Assembly (NCBI RefSeq): GCF_000497445.1
Contig: NZ_CM002285.1
Coordinates: 987,802-1,051,801 of the forward strand
DNA: 64,000 bases
DNA from: Streptomyces roseochromogenus subsp. oscitans DS 12.976
GTDB taxonomy: Bacteria; Actinomycetota; Actinomycetes; Streptomycetales; Streptomycetaceae
Direction: 5' to 3'
Part shown: piece by piece, positions 34,201-42,034 of the stretch
Numbering within the stretch: the first letter of the stretch is position 1
How the letters are laid out: the number at the start of each line of letters is the position of its first letter
The notes under the pieces: model-generated
What the model was told of the DNA's origin: nothing
The model's input: the letters and a program-made list of their open reading frames with translations, nothing else
Databases searched by the model: none
Translations under genes and position numbers: made by a program

Positions 34201-34845
34201 ATGGCACCTCCCCGTGATCACGCATCGCTCGCCGAGCGGGTCGAGGAACTCCTCGCCGCCGGCGGCCCCCTGCCCATCGTCGCCGCCGGGCAGCCGGTGC
34301 TGCGGCGTGGCACCGAGCCGTACGACGGTCAGCTCGGCCCCGCTCTGCTCGCCCGCTTCATCGACGCCCTGCGCGAGACCATGCACGCCGCGCCCGGCGT
34401 GGGCCTCGCCGCACCGCAGGTCGGCGTACCGCTGCGGATCGCGGTCATCGAGGATCCGGCGCCGGTGCCCGAGGAGGTCGCGGTGGCCCGGGGCCGGGTT
34501 CCGCAGCCGTTCCGTGTCCTGGTCAACCCGGTGTACGAGCCGGTGGGCGCTGCTCGCGCCGCGTTCTTCGAGGGCTGCCTGAGCGTGCCGGGCTGGCAGG
34601 CCGTGGTGGCCCGGCACGCCGAGGTGCGGCTGCGCGGCACGGACGAGCACGGCCGGGCGCTGGACGAGCTGTTCACCGGGTGGCCCGCCCGGATCGTCCA
34701 GCACGAGACGGACCACCTGGACGGCACGCTCTACCTGGACCACGCCGAACTGCGCTCCCTGTCCACGAACGAGGCGGTCGCCGCGCTGTGGAACCGGCCG
34801 ACCCCGGAGGCGGCGGCCGACGCCCTCGGCTTCGAACTTCCGTAA
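34201..34845 (+). CDS. def: Peptide deformylase
   Basis: A 214-residue deformylase with all three motifs: GVGLAAPQVG (66-75), EGCLSVP (124-130, metal-ligand Cys126) and QHETDHLDG (167-175, metal-ligand His and catalytic Glu). It removes the N-terminal formyl group from nascent proteins. No fmt gene is adjacent, so it is probably one of several copies, as is usual in streptomycetes. The ATG at 34201 is used; an extended reading frame upstream lacks a ribosome site. Confidence 0.92.
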   Translation: MAPPRDHASLAERVEELLAAGGPLPIVAAGQPVLRRGTEPYDGQLGPALLARFIDALRETMHAAPGVGLAAPQVGVPLRIAVIEDPAPVPEEVAVARGRVPQPFRVLVNPVYEPVGAARAAFFEGCLSVPGWQAVVARHAEVRLRGTDEHGRALDELFTGWPARIVQHETDHLDGTLYLDHAELRSLSTNEAVAALWNRPTPEAAADALGFELP

Positions 34846-34862
34846 CTCCCTTTTATAAGCAG

Positions 34863-36293
34863 TCAGTTGTCGCGGTAGGCCTCCAGCAGCCGCAGCCACA
34901 CCTCGCTCAGCGTCGGGTACGACGGGACCGCGTGCCACAGGCGGCTGACCGGGACGCGGCCGGCGACGGCGATGGTGGCGGAGTGGATGAGCTCGCCGAC
35001 GCCCGGGCCGACGAAGGTGACGCCGCGCAGGATCTCGTCCTGCAGGTCGACCACCATGCGGGCCCGGCCCTTGTAGCCGTCGCCGTACAGACCGGCGCCC
35101 GCGACGGAGGAGAACTCGACGTCGACGGCGCGGACGCGGTGGCCGGCCTGTTCGGCCTCGGCGAGGGAGAGGCCGACCGCGGCGGCCTCGGGGTCGGTGA
35201 AGACGACCTGGGGTACGGCGTGGTGGTCGGCGGTGGCCCGGTGCGCGCCCCAGGCCTCGTCCGGCACGGGGTCGCCGGCCGCGCGGGCGGCGATGGCGGC
35301 GCCGGCGATGCGGGCCTGGTACTTGCCCTGGTGGGTGAGGAGGGCGCGGTGGTTGACGTCGCCGACCGCGTACAGCCAGTCGGTGCCGGTGACGCGGAGG
35401 GTGTCGTCGACCTCCAGCCAGGAGGCGGGTGCCAGGCCGACGGTGTCGAGGCCGATGTCGTCGGTGTGCGGCACCCGGCCGGTGGCGAAGAGGATCTCGT
35501 CGGCCTCCAGACGGTCGCCTGCCCTGGTGGCCACCACGACGGTGCCGTTCTCGCGGGTGACGGACTCCACGGAGGTGCCGGTGCGGACGTCGGCGCCTGC
35601 CTCGGTGAGCGCCTCGGCGACCAGCTCGCCGGCGAACGGTTCCATCCGGTTGAGCAGGCCCTTGCCGCGGACCAGCAGGGTGACCCGGGAGCCGAGGGCC
35701 TGCCAGGCGGTGGCCATCTCGGTGGCGACGACACCGCCGCCTACGACGATCAGCCGGCCCGGGGCCGCCTTGCCGCTGGTGGCCTCGCGGCTGGTCCAGG
35801 GCTTCACCTCGGCGAGGCCGGGCAGGTCGGGCAGCTGGGCGCGGGTGCCGGTGGCGACGGCGACGGCGTGCCGGGCGGTGAGGGTCGTGACCGTGCCGTC
35901 GGGGGCGGTCACGGTGACCGTGCGGGGGCCGGCGAGCCGCCCGTGGCCGCGGTACAGGTCGGCGCCGATGCCGTGCACCCAGGCGACTTGGCCGTCGTCC
36001 TTCCAGTGGGAGGTGTACCCGTCCCGGCGGGCGAGGACGGCGGGGGTGTCGAGCGGACCCTGGACCGCCTGGGCGAGGCCGGGCAGCCGGCGGGCGTCCG
36101 CCTGGGCGATCACCGGCCGGAGCAGCGCCTTGCTGGGCATGCACGCCCAGTAGGAGCACTCGCCGCCGACCAGTTCGCTCTCCACGATCGCGGTGGTGAG
36201 GCCGGCCGCACGGGTGCGGTCCGCGATGTTCTCCCCCACGGGTCCGGCCCCGAGCACCACGACGTCGTACGCGATGGATTCCGTTTCCGTCAT
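34863..36293 (-). CDS. FAD/NAD-dependent disulfide oxidoreductase
   Basis: A 476-residue pyridine nucleotide-disulfide oxidoreductase. VVVLGAGPVGENIA (10-23) binds FAD; GGECSYWACMPSK carries the redox-active pair Cys46/Cys51; GRLIVVGGGVVATEMA binds NAD(P)H; LYAVGDVN is the second FAD motif; and HAVPSYPTLSE contains the C-terminal active-site His/Glu of this family. It resembles dihydrolipoamide dehydrogenase, mercuric reductase and mycothione reductase relatives; the exact disulfide substrate is uncertain. It is divergent from trxA (141 bases between starts), so a link to thiol redox is likely. Confidence 0.85.
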   Translation of the reverse strand: MTETESIAYDVVVLGAGPVGENIADRTRAAGLTTAIVESELVGGECSYWACMPSKALLRPVIAQADARRLPGLAQAVQGPLDTPAVLARRDGYTSHWKDDGQVAWVHGIGADLYRGHGRLAGPRTVTVTAPDGTVTTLTARHAVAVATGTRAQLPDLPGLAEVKPWTSREATSGKAAPGRLIVVGGGVVATEMATAWQALGSRVTLLVRGKGLLNRMEPFAGELVAEALTEAGADVRTGTSVESVTRENGTVVVATRAGDRLEADEILFATGRVPHTDDIGLDTVGLAPASWLEVDDTLRVTGTDWLYAVGDVNHRALLTHQGKYQARIAGAAIAARAAGDPVPDEAWGAHRATADHHAVPQVVFTDPEAAAVGLSLAEAEQAGHRVRAVDVEFSSVAGAGLYGDGYKGRARMVVDLQDEILRGVTFVGPGVGELIHSATIAVAGRVPVSRLWHAVPSYPTLSEVWLRLLEAYRDN

Positions 36294-36365
36294 GGGGTCA
36301 GTCTGGTGGGTGGTGTGCGCGACGGCCACATGGGTACGCGCGCCGAACGACAGACGTGCACGTGT

Positions 36366-36391
36366 GGAATAGGCGGCCCGGCGGCCGTGTT
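36366..36391 (+). promoter_or_regulatory. SigR-like promoter of trxA
   Basis: GGAAT (36366-36370), exactly 18 bases, then GTT (36389-36391) match the SigR consensus. It is 43 bases upstream of the thioredoxin ATG. Thioredoxin genes are established members of the Streptomyces SigR regulon, so site and gene agree. Confidence 0.8.
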
Positions 36392-36434
36392 TCCGCCGTC
36401 GGCACACCCCACACCAGGAAGAGGGACTCACGCC

Positions 36435-36818
36435 ATGAGCAGCACCGTGGAGCTGACCAAGGAAAACTTCGACGAGACGGTCAGCGCGAACGACTTCGTT
36501 CTCATCGACTTCTGGGCTGCTTGGTGCGGGCCGTGCCGCCAGTTCGCGCCGGTGTACGAGAAGGCCGCCACGGACAACCCGGACCTGGTCTTCGGCAAGG
36601 TGGACACCGAGGCCCAGCCGGAGCTGGCCGCGGCCTTCGGCATCCAGTCGATCCCGACGCTGATGATCGTCCGCGACAAGGTCGCCGTCTACGCCCAGCC
36701 GGGCGCCCTGCCCGAGGCCGCGCTGGCCGACATCATCGGGCAGGCCCGGAAGCTGGACATGGACGAGGTCCGCAAGAGCATCGCGGCCCAGGAGGCCCAG
36801 AAGGGCACCGCCGAGTAA
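36435..36818 (+). CDS. trxA: Thioredoxin
   Basis: A 127-residue thioredoxin with the active-site motif WCGPC (Cys31, Cys34) in FVLIDFWAAWCGPCRQFAPVYEKAA and the cis-Pro in IQSIPTLMIV. It carries a C-terminal extension of about 20 residues (MDEVRKSIAAQEAQKGTAE) compared with E. coli TrxA. It reduces protein disulfides in the cytoplasm. The upstream GGAAT-N18-GTT element predicts induction by disulfide stress through SigR. The ribosome site is AGGAAGAGGGA. Confidence 0.93.
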   Translation: MSSTVELTKENFDETVSANDFVLIDFWAAWCGPCRQFAPVYEKAATDNPDLVFGKVDTEAQPELAAAFGIQSIPTLMIVRDKVAVYAQPGALPEAALADIIGQARKLDMDEVRKSIAAQEAQKGTAE

Positions 36819-36847
36819 GCCCTGTGGCGGGTCCGGCGGCGCGTCGT

Positions 36848-36911
36848 CACGTGCGTACGGCCTCACGTGCGTATGGCTTCACGTGCGTACGGCCTCACAT
36901 GCGTACGGCCG
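36848..36911 (+). repeat. Four tandem 16-bp repeats
   Basis: CACGTGCGTACGGCCT recurs at 36848, 36864, 36880 and 36896, with two changes in copy 2 and two in copy 4. Each unit contains the palindromes CACGTG (CACATG in copy 4) and GTAC (GTAT in copy 2). The array fills the gap between trxA and the convergent LacI gene and ends exactly at the LacI stop codon. Confidence 0.85.
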
Positions 36912-37913
36912 TCAGCTGGACTCGCGTTGCACCACCGACGCGCCCAGCACCTTGTGCACCTCCGGCTCGCCGCCCGGGTCGCGGACGGCTCGGTCGACCA
37001 GTTCCGCCAGGTCGCGGCCCGAGGGCAGCTCGATGTGCACCGTGCTGAGGCGCGGCCGCAGCAGTCGGCCCAGCATCAGGTCGTCGGCGCCGATCAGGGC
37101 CACGTCCTCGGGGACGCGCACCCCTGCGTCCTGCAGGGCGCGCATCAGCAGCATGGCGTACTCGTCGTTGTAGGCGAACACCGCGTCCAGCCCCGACTCC
37201 CGCCAGCGGGCGGCGAGTTGGGCGGCGGATTCCTCGGTGTACGCGAGCGGCAGCCCGGTCACCGTGGCGTCCGTGCCGTGCAGCGCCTGGCGCACACCGG
37301 CGAGCCGGGGCCGCGAGTAGGCCTCCAGGCCGGACTCCTCGGGCACCACGACACCGATCCGGCGCCGGCCCCGGGCGTACAGGTGGGCGCCCGCGCACTG
37401 GCCGACGGCGTCGTGGTCCATCAGCAGGGCGTGTGCGCCCTCGACGCGTTCGGGGCCGAGGGTGACCACGGCCCGGGCGCCGGAGCGCTTGAGGACGCCG
37501 ACGCCCCGCGGCCCGAGTTCCGCGCCGGGCACCAGGACGGCGACCGGCCGCAACTCCGCCCAGGCGCGGGCGGCTTCGTCGCCCTGGAGGCCCACGGTGC
37601 CGTACTGCACGACGGTGTAGTCGAGCCGGCCGAGCGCCCACTGGAGCTCGTTGAGGAATCCGCTGTAGAGCGGGCCCACCGGGATCGCCGGGGCGGGCAT
37701 GAGGACCATGCGGCTGTGTCCGGCGCGCAGGCTGCGGGCGGCGGCGTGCGGAACGTACCCCAGTTCCCGCGCGGCCTCGTGCACGCGCCGCCGCGTCGGC
37801 TCGCTGATCCGTACGGCGCTGGTGTTGTTGAGGACATAGGACACGGTCGCGCGCGAGACGCCGGCCAGGCGGGCCACATCGGCACTCGTGGGCGTGTTCG
37901 GTATCTGCACCAT
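36912..37913 (-). CDS. LacI family regulator
   Basis: A 333-residue LacI/GalR protein: TSADVARLAGVSRATVSYVLNNTSAVRISEPTRRRVHEAARELGYVPHAAARSLRAG is the complete DNA-binding headpiece with hinge helix, followed by a periplasmic-binding-protein fold (MDHDAVGQCAGAHLYARGRRRIGVV, AVFAYNDEYAMLLMRALQDAGVRVPEDVALIGADD). No sugar genes lie next to it, so its effector is unknown. The start is taken at ATG 37913 by alignment of the headpiece; GTG 37973 would add 20 Pro-rich residues. Confidence 0.85.
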   Translation of the reverse strand: MVQIPNTPTSADVARLAGVSRATVSYVLNNTSAVRISEPTRRRVHEAARELGYVPHAAARSLRAGHSRMVLMPAPAIPVGPLYSGFLNELQWALGRLDYTVVQYGTVGLQGDEAARAWAELRPVAVLVPGAELGPRGVGVLKRSGARAVVTLGPERVEGAHALLMDHDAVGQCAGAHLYARGRRRIGVVVPEESGLEAYSRPRLAGVRQALHGTDATVTGLPLAYTEESAAQLAARWRESGLDAVFAYNDEYAMLLMRALQDAGVRVPEDVALIGADDLMLGRLLRPRLSTVHIELPSGRDLAELVDRAVRDPGGEPEVHKVLGASVVQRESS

Positions 37914-38194
37914 GACAGACCGCATCTTGGCAGAGGGGCGGGGGCCGGGCGGCGGCGGGGCGACGTGGTTCACCTTTGCACGAAATCCGGGGTACCGGCA
38001 GCTTCGGCGTCCGGCGTACGGGCAGGAGGACCAGGAGGCGACCCAGGCCCGCGGCGGACCGCCGGCTCAGTGGGGCGGCCGGGACGGCTGACCGGCGCTC
38101 AGTGACGCGGCTCGGCCACCGCTCAGCGCATAGCGGGACCACGGCGGCCGACTGGCGACCAGCGCTCAGCGGGACCGCGGCGGCCGGCCGGCGA

Positions 38195-38875
38195 TCACCG
38201 GGACGGCTCAGGCGGTCGGGGCGGCTCGGTTCCGGTCATCCGGGCGACCAGGTCGATCCAGCCCGCCTCCAGCCGCTCCATGGGCATCCCGCACCGCCTG
38301 GTCTGGTGGTGGATCACCGCCGGGTCGAGGGAGGCGAGCAATGTCTGCGAGAGCAGTTCGCAGTCGGCGCCGGGCACGATCTGCCGCAGCAGCATCGACA
38401 CATGCGTCCGCAGCGCGTTGACCGCAGGGTGGGAGAGCCTGCGGGTGGGTTCCGTCTGGGCGGCCAGCAGGAGGTCGAGCTGTTCGGCATAGCGGTACAG
38501 CACCGCCACGCCGAACGCCCGCAGGCGGTCCAGGGGTGGCGCTCCGGGTCCCAGTGGCGGGGGGCCGCCCAGGAAGTCGGCCTGCAGCTTGCGGTCCGAG
38601 TGGTCGAGCAGGGCCATCAGGAGTCCGGTACGGTCGCCGAAGCGGCGGAAGACCGTTCCCTTGCCCACCTTGGCCGCCGCCGCCACCGCCTCCATGGTGA
38701 CCCCGGCGACCCCGTGTTCCGCGATCAGCCGGGCGGCGGCCTCCAGCAGCCGGGCCCGGTTGCGCGCCGCGTCGGCACGTAGGCACGGCTCCTCGCGCGC
38801 CGTGCCCACGTCGAGCAACTGGGGCTCGTCGAAGGGCTCTTGCGGCGGCGGGAAGGGAGGCAGGGCGCGGGACAT
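38195..38875 (-). CDS. TetR family regulator of the FMN reductase
   Basis: A 226-residue TetR protein with the headpiece ADAARNRARLLEAAARLIAEHGVAGVTMEAVAAAAKVGKGTVFRRFGDRTGLLMALLD. It is divergent from the NADPH-dependent FMN reductase gene; the 117-base gap holds two GGACC-N2-GGTCC dyads, the expected operators for both genes. Pro-rich residues precede the DNA-binding domain. The start is ATG 38875; an ATG at 38893 is less likely because no ribosome site fits. Confidence 0.87.
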   Translation of the reverse strand: MSRALPPFPPPQEPFDEPQLLDVGTAREEPCLRADAARNRARLLEAAARLIAEHGVAGVTMEAVAAAAKVGKGTVFRRFGDRTGLLMALLDHSDRKLQADFLGGPPPLGPGAPPLDRLRAFGVAVLYRYAEQLDLLLAAQTEPTRRLSHPAVNALRTHVSMLLRQIVPGADCELLSQTLLASLDPAVIHHQTRRCGMPMERLEAGWIDLVARMTGTEPPRPPEPSR

Positions 38876-38906
38876 GAAGACAGCGTAAAGCATCGGGAAC
38901 AGAACT

Positions 38907-38955
38907 GGACCGCGGTCCGTTTAGGATGCTAGAAAGTTAAACGGACCTCGGTCCG
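38907..38955. promoter_or_regulatory. Two TetR operators (GGACC-N2-GGTCC)
   Basis: GGACCGCGGTCC (38907-38918) and CGGACCTCGGTCCG (38942-38955) are dyads whose centres are 36 bases apart. The first is followed, and the second preceded, by AAAC/GTTT-type flanks, so the full half-site looks like AAACGGACC. They lie between the divergent TetR and FMN reductase starts, a textbook position for shared repression. Confidence 0.8.
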
Positions 38956-38992
38956 GATCGTAACAGCGATGTTTCAGCCCTTTGGAGTTCCC

Positions 38993-39556
38993 ATGTCTGT
39001 TCGCATCCTCGCGCTCGTCGGCAGCCTCCGCGCCGGTTCGCACAACCGCCAGCTCGCCGAGGCGGCCGTCAAGCTCGCTCCCGAGGGTGCCGAGGTCGTG
39101 CTGTACGAGGGCCTGGCCGACGTTCCCTTCTACAACGAGGACATCGACGTCGAGGGCAGCGTGCCGGCCGCCGCCGCGAAGCTGCGTGAGGCCGCGCAGG
39201 CCGCCGACGCGTTCCTGCTCTTCTCCCCGGAGTACAACGGCACCATCCCGGCCGTCCTGAAGAACGCCATCGACTGGCTGTCCCGTCCGTACGGCGCCGG
39301 CGCCTTCGGTGGCAAGCCCGCCGCCGTGATCGGCACCGCCTTCGGCCAGTACGGCGGCGTGTGGGCGCAGGACGAGACCCGCAAGGCCGTGGGCATCGCC
39401 GGCGGCAAGGTGATCGAGGACATCAAGCTGTCCATCCCGGGTTCGGTGACCCGCTTCGCCGAGACCCACCCGGTCGACGACGCCGAGGTCGCCGCCCAGC
39501 TGACCGAGGTCGTCGCCCGGCTGCACGGCACCATCGGCGAGGTCACGGCCGCCTGA
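38993..39556 (+). CDS. NADPH-dependent FMN reductase
   Basis: A 187-residue flavodoxin-like reductase: ILALVGSLRAGSHNRQLAEAAVKLAPEGAEV is the phosphate-binding start, and LLFSPEYNGTIPAVLKNAIDWLSRP is the family signature (SPEYNxSxPGxLKNAIDW). It reduces FMN, quinones, azo dyes or chromate with NADPH. GGAG lies nine bases before ATG 38993. Two TetR dyads upstream imply that an electrophile or quinone sensed by the neighbouring TetR protein induces it. Confidence 0.9.
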   Translation: MSVRILALVGSLRAGSHNRQLAEAAVKLAPEGAEVVLYEGLADVPFYNEDIDVEGSVPAAAAKLREAAQAADAFLLFSPEYNGTIPAVLKNAIDWLSRPYGAGAFGGKPAAVIGTAFGQYGGVWAQDETRKAVGIAGGKVIEDIKLSIPGSVTRFAETHPVDDAEVAAQLTEVVARLHGTIGEVTAA

Positions 39557-39573
39557 GCCGTACACACCGCGTG

Positions 39574-39599
39574 AAGGGGCCGGATCCGTACGGCCCCTT
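39574..39599 (+). terminator. Stem-loop after the FMN reductase gene
   Basis: AAGGGGCCG (39574-39582) and CGGCCCCTT (39591-39599) form a perfect 9-bp stem with an 8-base loop, 18 bases past the stop codon. Confidence 0.75.
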
Positions 39600-39771
39600 G
39601 TCGCGTGCGCGGGACGCAGCCGCGTTCCCTCTGGCGGGTGGCTCGGTCGAGGCCCGCCAGCCGCTCCACCGCCGGGGCCGCGAACGTGCGGGGTGCTCAC
39701 GAGTGCGGGCGCGCACAGGGCCTCCGCGAGCCGATAGTGCCGGCCCTCGAACGGGCTGTCGTTCTCGGGTG

Positions 39772-40032
39772 CGGGGCTACGCCCTCGCCGCGGACGTCCG
39801 CAGCCGCCTCAACACCGTGTACATGACCTGCGCCTACCTGGGCGGCAGCCTCGGTTCCTGGCTCGCCGCCCACGCGTACGGAGGCCGGTCCGGGGTGTGC
39901 GCTCTGGTCGCGCTGCCGACCGGACCGGGTCTGATACGGCACCTGGGAACACGGTCCGGCCGCGACCGGCGCCCCGGACGGCTCCCTTCTGAGTGGTTCA
40001 GGAAGGCAGAGACAGCGGCGTGGTGTTGCTGA
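39772..40032 (+). pseudogene. MFS transporter C-terminal fragment
   Basis: ALAADVRSRLNTVYMTCAYLGGSLGSWLAAHAYGGRSGVCALVALPTGPGLIRHL is the last pair of transmembrane helices of an MFS exporter (the R.R.N..YM...F.GG..GS...A..YG..GW pattern). There is no start and no N-terminal domain. The tail overlaps the Lrp gene on the other strand. It is one of two unrelated MFS fragments in the window. Confidence 0.62.
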
Positions 40033-40456
40033 CCTGCTGGAAGATCATCGAGGTGCGGAATCCGGTGATCTCGGCGCGCTTGCTGAGCCGGTCGACGAGG
40101 AAGGCGTGCAGTCGGTCGAGATCCTGTACGGCGACATGGAGGACAAAATCGTCGCCGCCGGAGAGCACGAAGACATGGAGGACCTCCGGCAGCGAGCTGG
40201 CGAAGCCCTTGAACGTGTCGATCACGGTGCGGTTGAGCGGGCGCACCTGGACCGAGACCAGGGCCTGGACACCACGGTTGAGGGCGGCGGGATCGATGTC
40301 CGCGTGGTAGCCGCGGATCACTCCCCGCCGGGTGAGGGCCCGGACCCGTTCCAGACAGGTCGAGGGCGCCACACCGAGTTTGCGGGCCAGTTCGCGGTTC
40401 GACTGCCGCGCATCCGACTGGAGAAGCCGCACGATCTCCGAATCAAGTTCGTCCAT
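39998..40456 (-). CDS. Lrp/AsnC family regulator
   Basis: A 152-residue feast/famine regulator: MDELDSEIVRLLQSDARQSNRELARKLGVAPSTCLERVRALTRRGVIRGYHADID is the HTH_AsnC domain, followed by the RAM ligand domain (SVQVRPLNRTVIDTFKGF...FVLSGGDDFVLHVAVQDLDRLHAFLVDRLSKRAEITGFRTSMIF). It is divergent from the amino-acid dehydrogenase gene, with 112 bases between starts, and is its likely regulator, as for valine dehydrogenase loci in streptomycetes. ATG 40456 is used; 40486 adds ten residues. Confidence 0.9.
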   Translation of the reverse strand: MDELDSEIVRLLQSDARQSNRELARKLGVAPSTCLERVRALTRRGVIRGYHADIDPAALNRGVQALVSVQVRPLNRTVIDTFKGFASSLPEVLHVFVLSGGDDFVLHVAVQDLDRLHAFLVDRLSKRAEITGFRTSMIFQQVSNTTPLSLPS

Positions 40457-40568
40457 GGACGCGAACGGTACCCGTCTTCCAGCCATTCGTTCGGCACACG
40501 ATCCACAGACTGTTCGTTTGGGTGATGGTTTTCGTCGTGCCCCGTACGGACGGAAGGAGGTCGAGCCG

Positions 40569-41663
40569 GTGCTCGATCACGAAGAGGTTGTCATCCGAGT
40601 CGGTCGCCGGTCCGGTCTGCCGGTGATCCTGGCCGTTCACTCGACCGTGCTCGGGCCCGCGGCCGGCGGACTCCGGATCTGGCACTACCCGGACTGGCGG
40701 GACGGGCTCACCGACGCGCTGCGCCTGTCGGCGGGCATGACCCTGAAGATGGCCGTCGCCGGGCTGCCCAGCGGCGGCGGGAAGACCGTCGTCGCACTGC
40801 CGGAAGGGACGCGTCTCGGCCCGGACCGACGGCGGGCGGTGCTCCAGGACGTCGCCGACGTCATCGCCTCGCTGGACGGGACCTACGCGACCGGGCCGGA
40901 CGTCGGAACCGGGCCGGCCGACATGGCGGTCATCGGCGAGACCACCCCGCATGTGTTCTGCCGGCCCGAGGAGTCGGGCGGGAGCGGCGACTCGTCCCCG
41001 CACACCGCGCTGGGCACCATCGCCGCGCTGCGCGCCGTGAGCCGGCACCTCCATGGCACGCCCGCCCTGGACGGCCGCCGCCTCGCCGTGATCGGCCTGG
41101 GCCGGGTCGGCGAGCACCTCGCACGGCTGCTGGCGGCCGAGGGAGCCGAGCTGACGGTCACCGACATCGAGCCCGGCAGGCGGGCCACGGCCGAGGCGCT
41201 CGGCGCGGTCTGGCGCGGCCCGGAGGAGATCCTCACCGAGGACGTCGACGTCGTCGTACCAGCGGCGCTCGGATCGCTGCTGACCCGGGAGGTGGTGCCG
41301 CGCCTGCGCTGCAAGGCCGTCGCGGGACCGGCGAACAACCAGCTCGCCACGCCGGACGTGGCCGACCTGATGCACCGTCACGGCATCGTCTGGGTGCCCG
41401 ACTACGTCGCCGGCGCGGGCGGAGTCGTGAACGCCATCAGCACCGAACTCCACCACGCCGGACCCGGCGAAGCCCGAGCACGGGTCCTCGCCATCGCACA
41501 GACCGTCGGCGAACTGCTCGACGCCGCGGCACGCGAGGGTCTGACACCCGCGCGGGCCGCCGCCGAGACGGCCCGGCGACGCCTGCGCGCAGCGGCGTCA
41601 GGTGCGTGCGGCGAGAGTGCGTCCCTGGCGTCGCGCGGCTGGGGGCACCTCCCACGCCCTTGA
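40569..41663 (+). CDS. Leu/Val/Phe dehydrogenase (Glu/Leu/Phe/Val dehydrogenase family)
   Basis: A 364-residue amino-acid dehydrogenase. GGLRIWHYP and MTLKMAVAGLPSGGGKTVV contain the substrate lysine (Lys60) and catalytic lysine (Lys72), ATGPDVGTGPADM follows, and LAVIGLGRVGEHLARLLAAEGAELTVTD is the NAD-binding Rossmann motif. It reversibly deaminates branched-chain amino acids, most likely valine in a streptomycete (vdh), feeding acyl-CoA precursors. The GTG at 40569 is set by GGAAGGAGG just upstream. The last 20 or so residues (ASLASRGWGHLPRP) come from a short interspersed repeat that has replaced the native C-terminus or stop. Confidence 0.86.
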   Translation: MLDHEEVVIRVGRRSGLPVILAVHSTVLGPAAGGLRIWHYPDWRDGLTDALRLSAGMTLKMAVAGLPSGGGKTVVALPEGTRLGPDRRRAVLQDVADVIASLDGTYATGPDVGTGPADMAVIGETTPHVFCRPEESGGSGDSSPHTALGTIAALRAVSRHLHGTPALDGRRLAVIGLGRVGEHLARLLAAEGAELTVTDIEPGRRATAEALGAVWRGPEEILTEDVDVVVPAALGSLLTREVVPRLRCKAVAGPANNQLATPDVADLMHRHGIVWVPDYVAGAGGVVNAISTELHHAGPGEARARVLAIAQTVGELLDAAAREGLTPARAAAETARRRLRAAASGACGESASLASRGWGHLPRP

Positions 41664-41678
41664 GGCAGGGGGGAAGGG
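41640..41678 (-). repeat. Short interspersed repeat, copy 3
   Basis: CTGGGGGCACCTCCCACGCC with the following bases to GGCAGGGGGG (41640-41678) is, on the minus strand, close to copy 2 at 14187-14226; the half GGGCG(T/C)GGGAGGTGCCCCCAG is nearly identical. It spans the end of the dehydrogenase gene and supplies its final codons. Confidence 0.6.
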
Positions 41679-41713
41679 AGTCTGACGACAGGCCCTGGGC
41701 GCCCGTGGAACCC

Positions 41714-41943
41714 ATGACCACCGTCATCGACCCCTACGCGCAGCTCCTCGCCGAGCACTACACCTGGTGTCCACGGGCGACACGCTGACCCACCTGCCGA
41801 GCACGACGGACGTGACAGCGCTGCCGGCCGATGTGGCCCGGTGCCCAGCCCCCGGAGGACAACTGGTCCTCACTCACCGGGATCTGGCCCTCCCCCGCAC
41901 GGGCACCGACCGTTTCCCTCCGGTACGCGCCACCGACGACCGG
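41714..41943 (+). pseudogene. SAM-dependent methyltransferase remnant with internal deletion
   Basis: MTTVIDPYAQLLAEHYTW is the start of a class I methyltransferase (DPYA.LLA.HYTWM). It runs straight into, in another frame, STGDTLTHLPSTTDVTALPADVARCPAPGGQLVLTHRDLALPRTGTDRFPPVRATDDR, the post-motif I to motif III part. The SAM-binding glycine loop between them is deleted, and the C-terminal half is missing after 41943. Confidence 0.68.
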
Positions 41944-41986
41944 AGACATCCGGGCGAAACCCCTACGTCCGTGCCCCCGCTGACGT

Positions 41987-41998
41987 TACCGTTCGGTA
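41987..41998. promoter_or_regulatory. TACCG-TT-CGGTA dyad upstream of the amidase
   Basis: TACCGTTCGGTA lies 37 bases before the amidase ATG and resembles TetR-family operators found at acyl-CoA and efflux genes. No TetR gene adjoins it, so any regulator would act from elsewhere. Confidence 0.4.
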
Positions 41999-42034
41999 GA
42001 CATCGTTCCCGGAGCCGCCCGGAGGTGCTCGCCC

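Noticed and set aside
34066..36159. A 697-codon minus frame across peptide deformylase and the oxidoreductase
   Set aside because: Arg/Pro/Gly-rich shadow; both real genes have complete family motifs in other frames.
36848..36911. 16-bp repeats as a CRISPR array
   Set aside because: No spacers between units and no cas genes; it is a simple tandem repeat.
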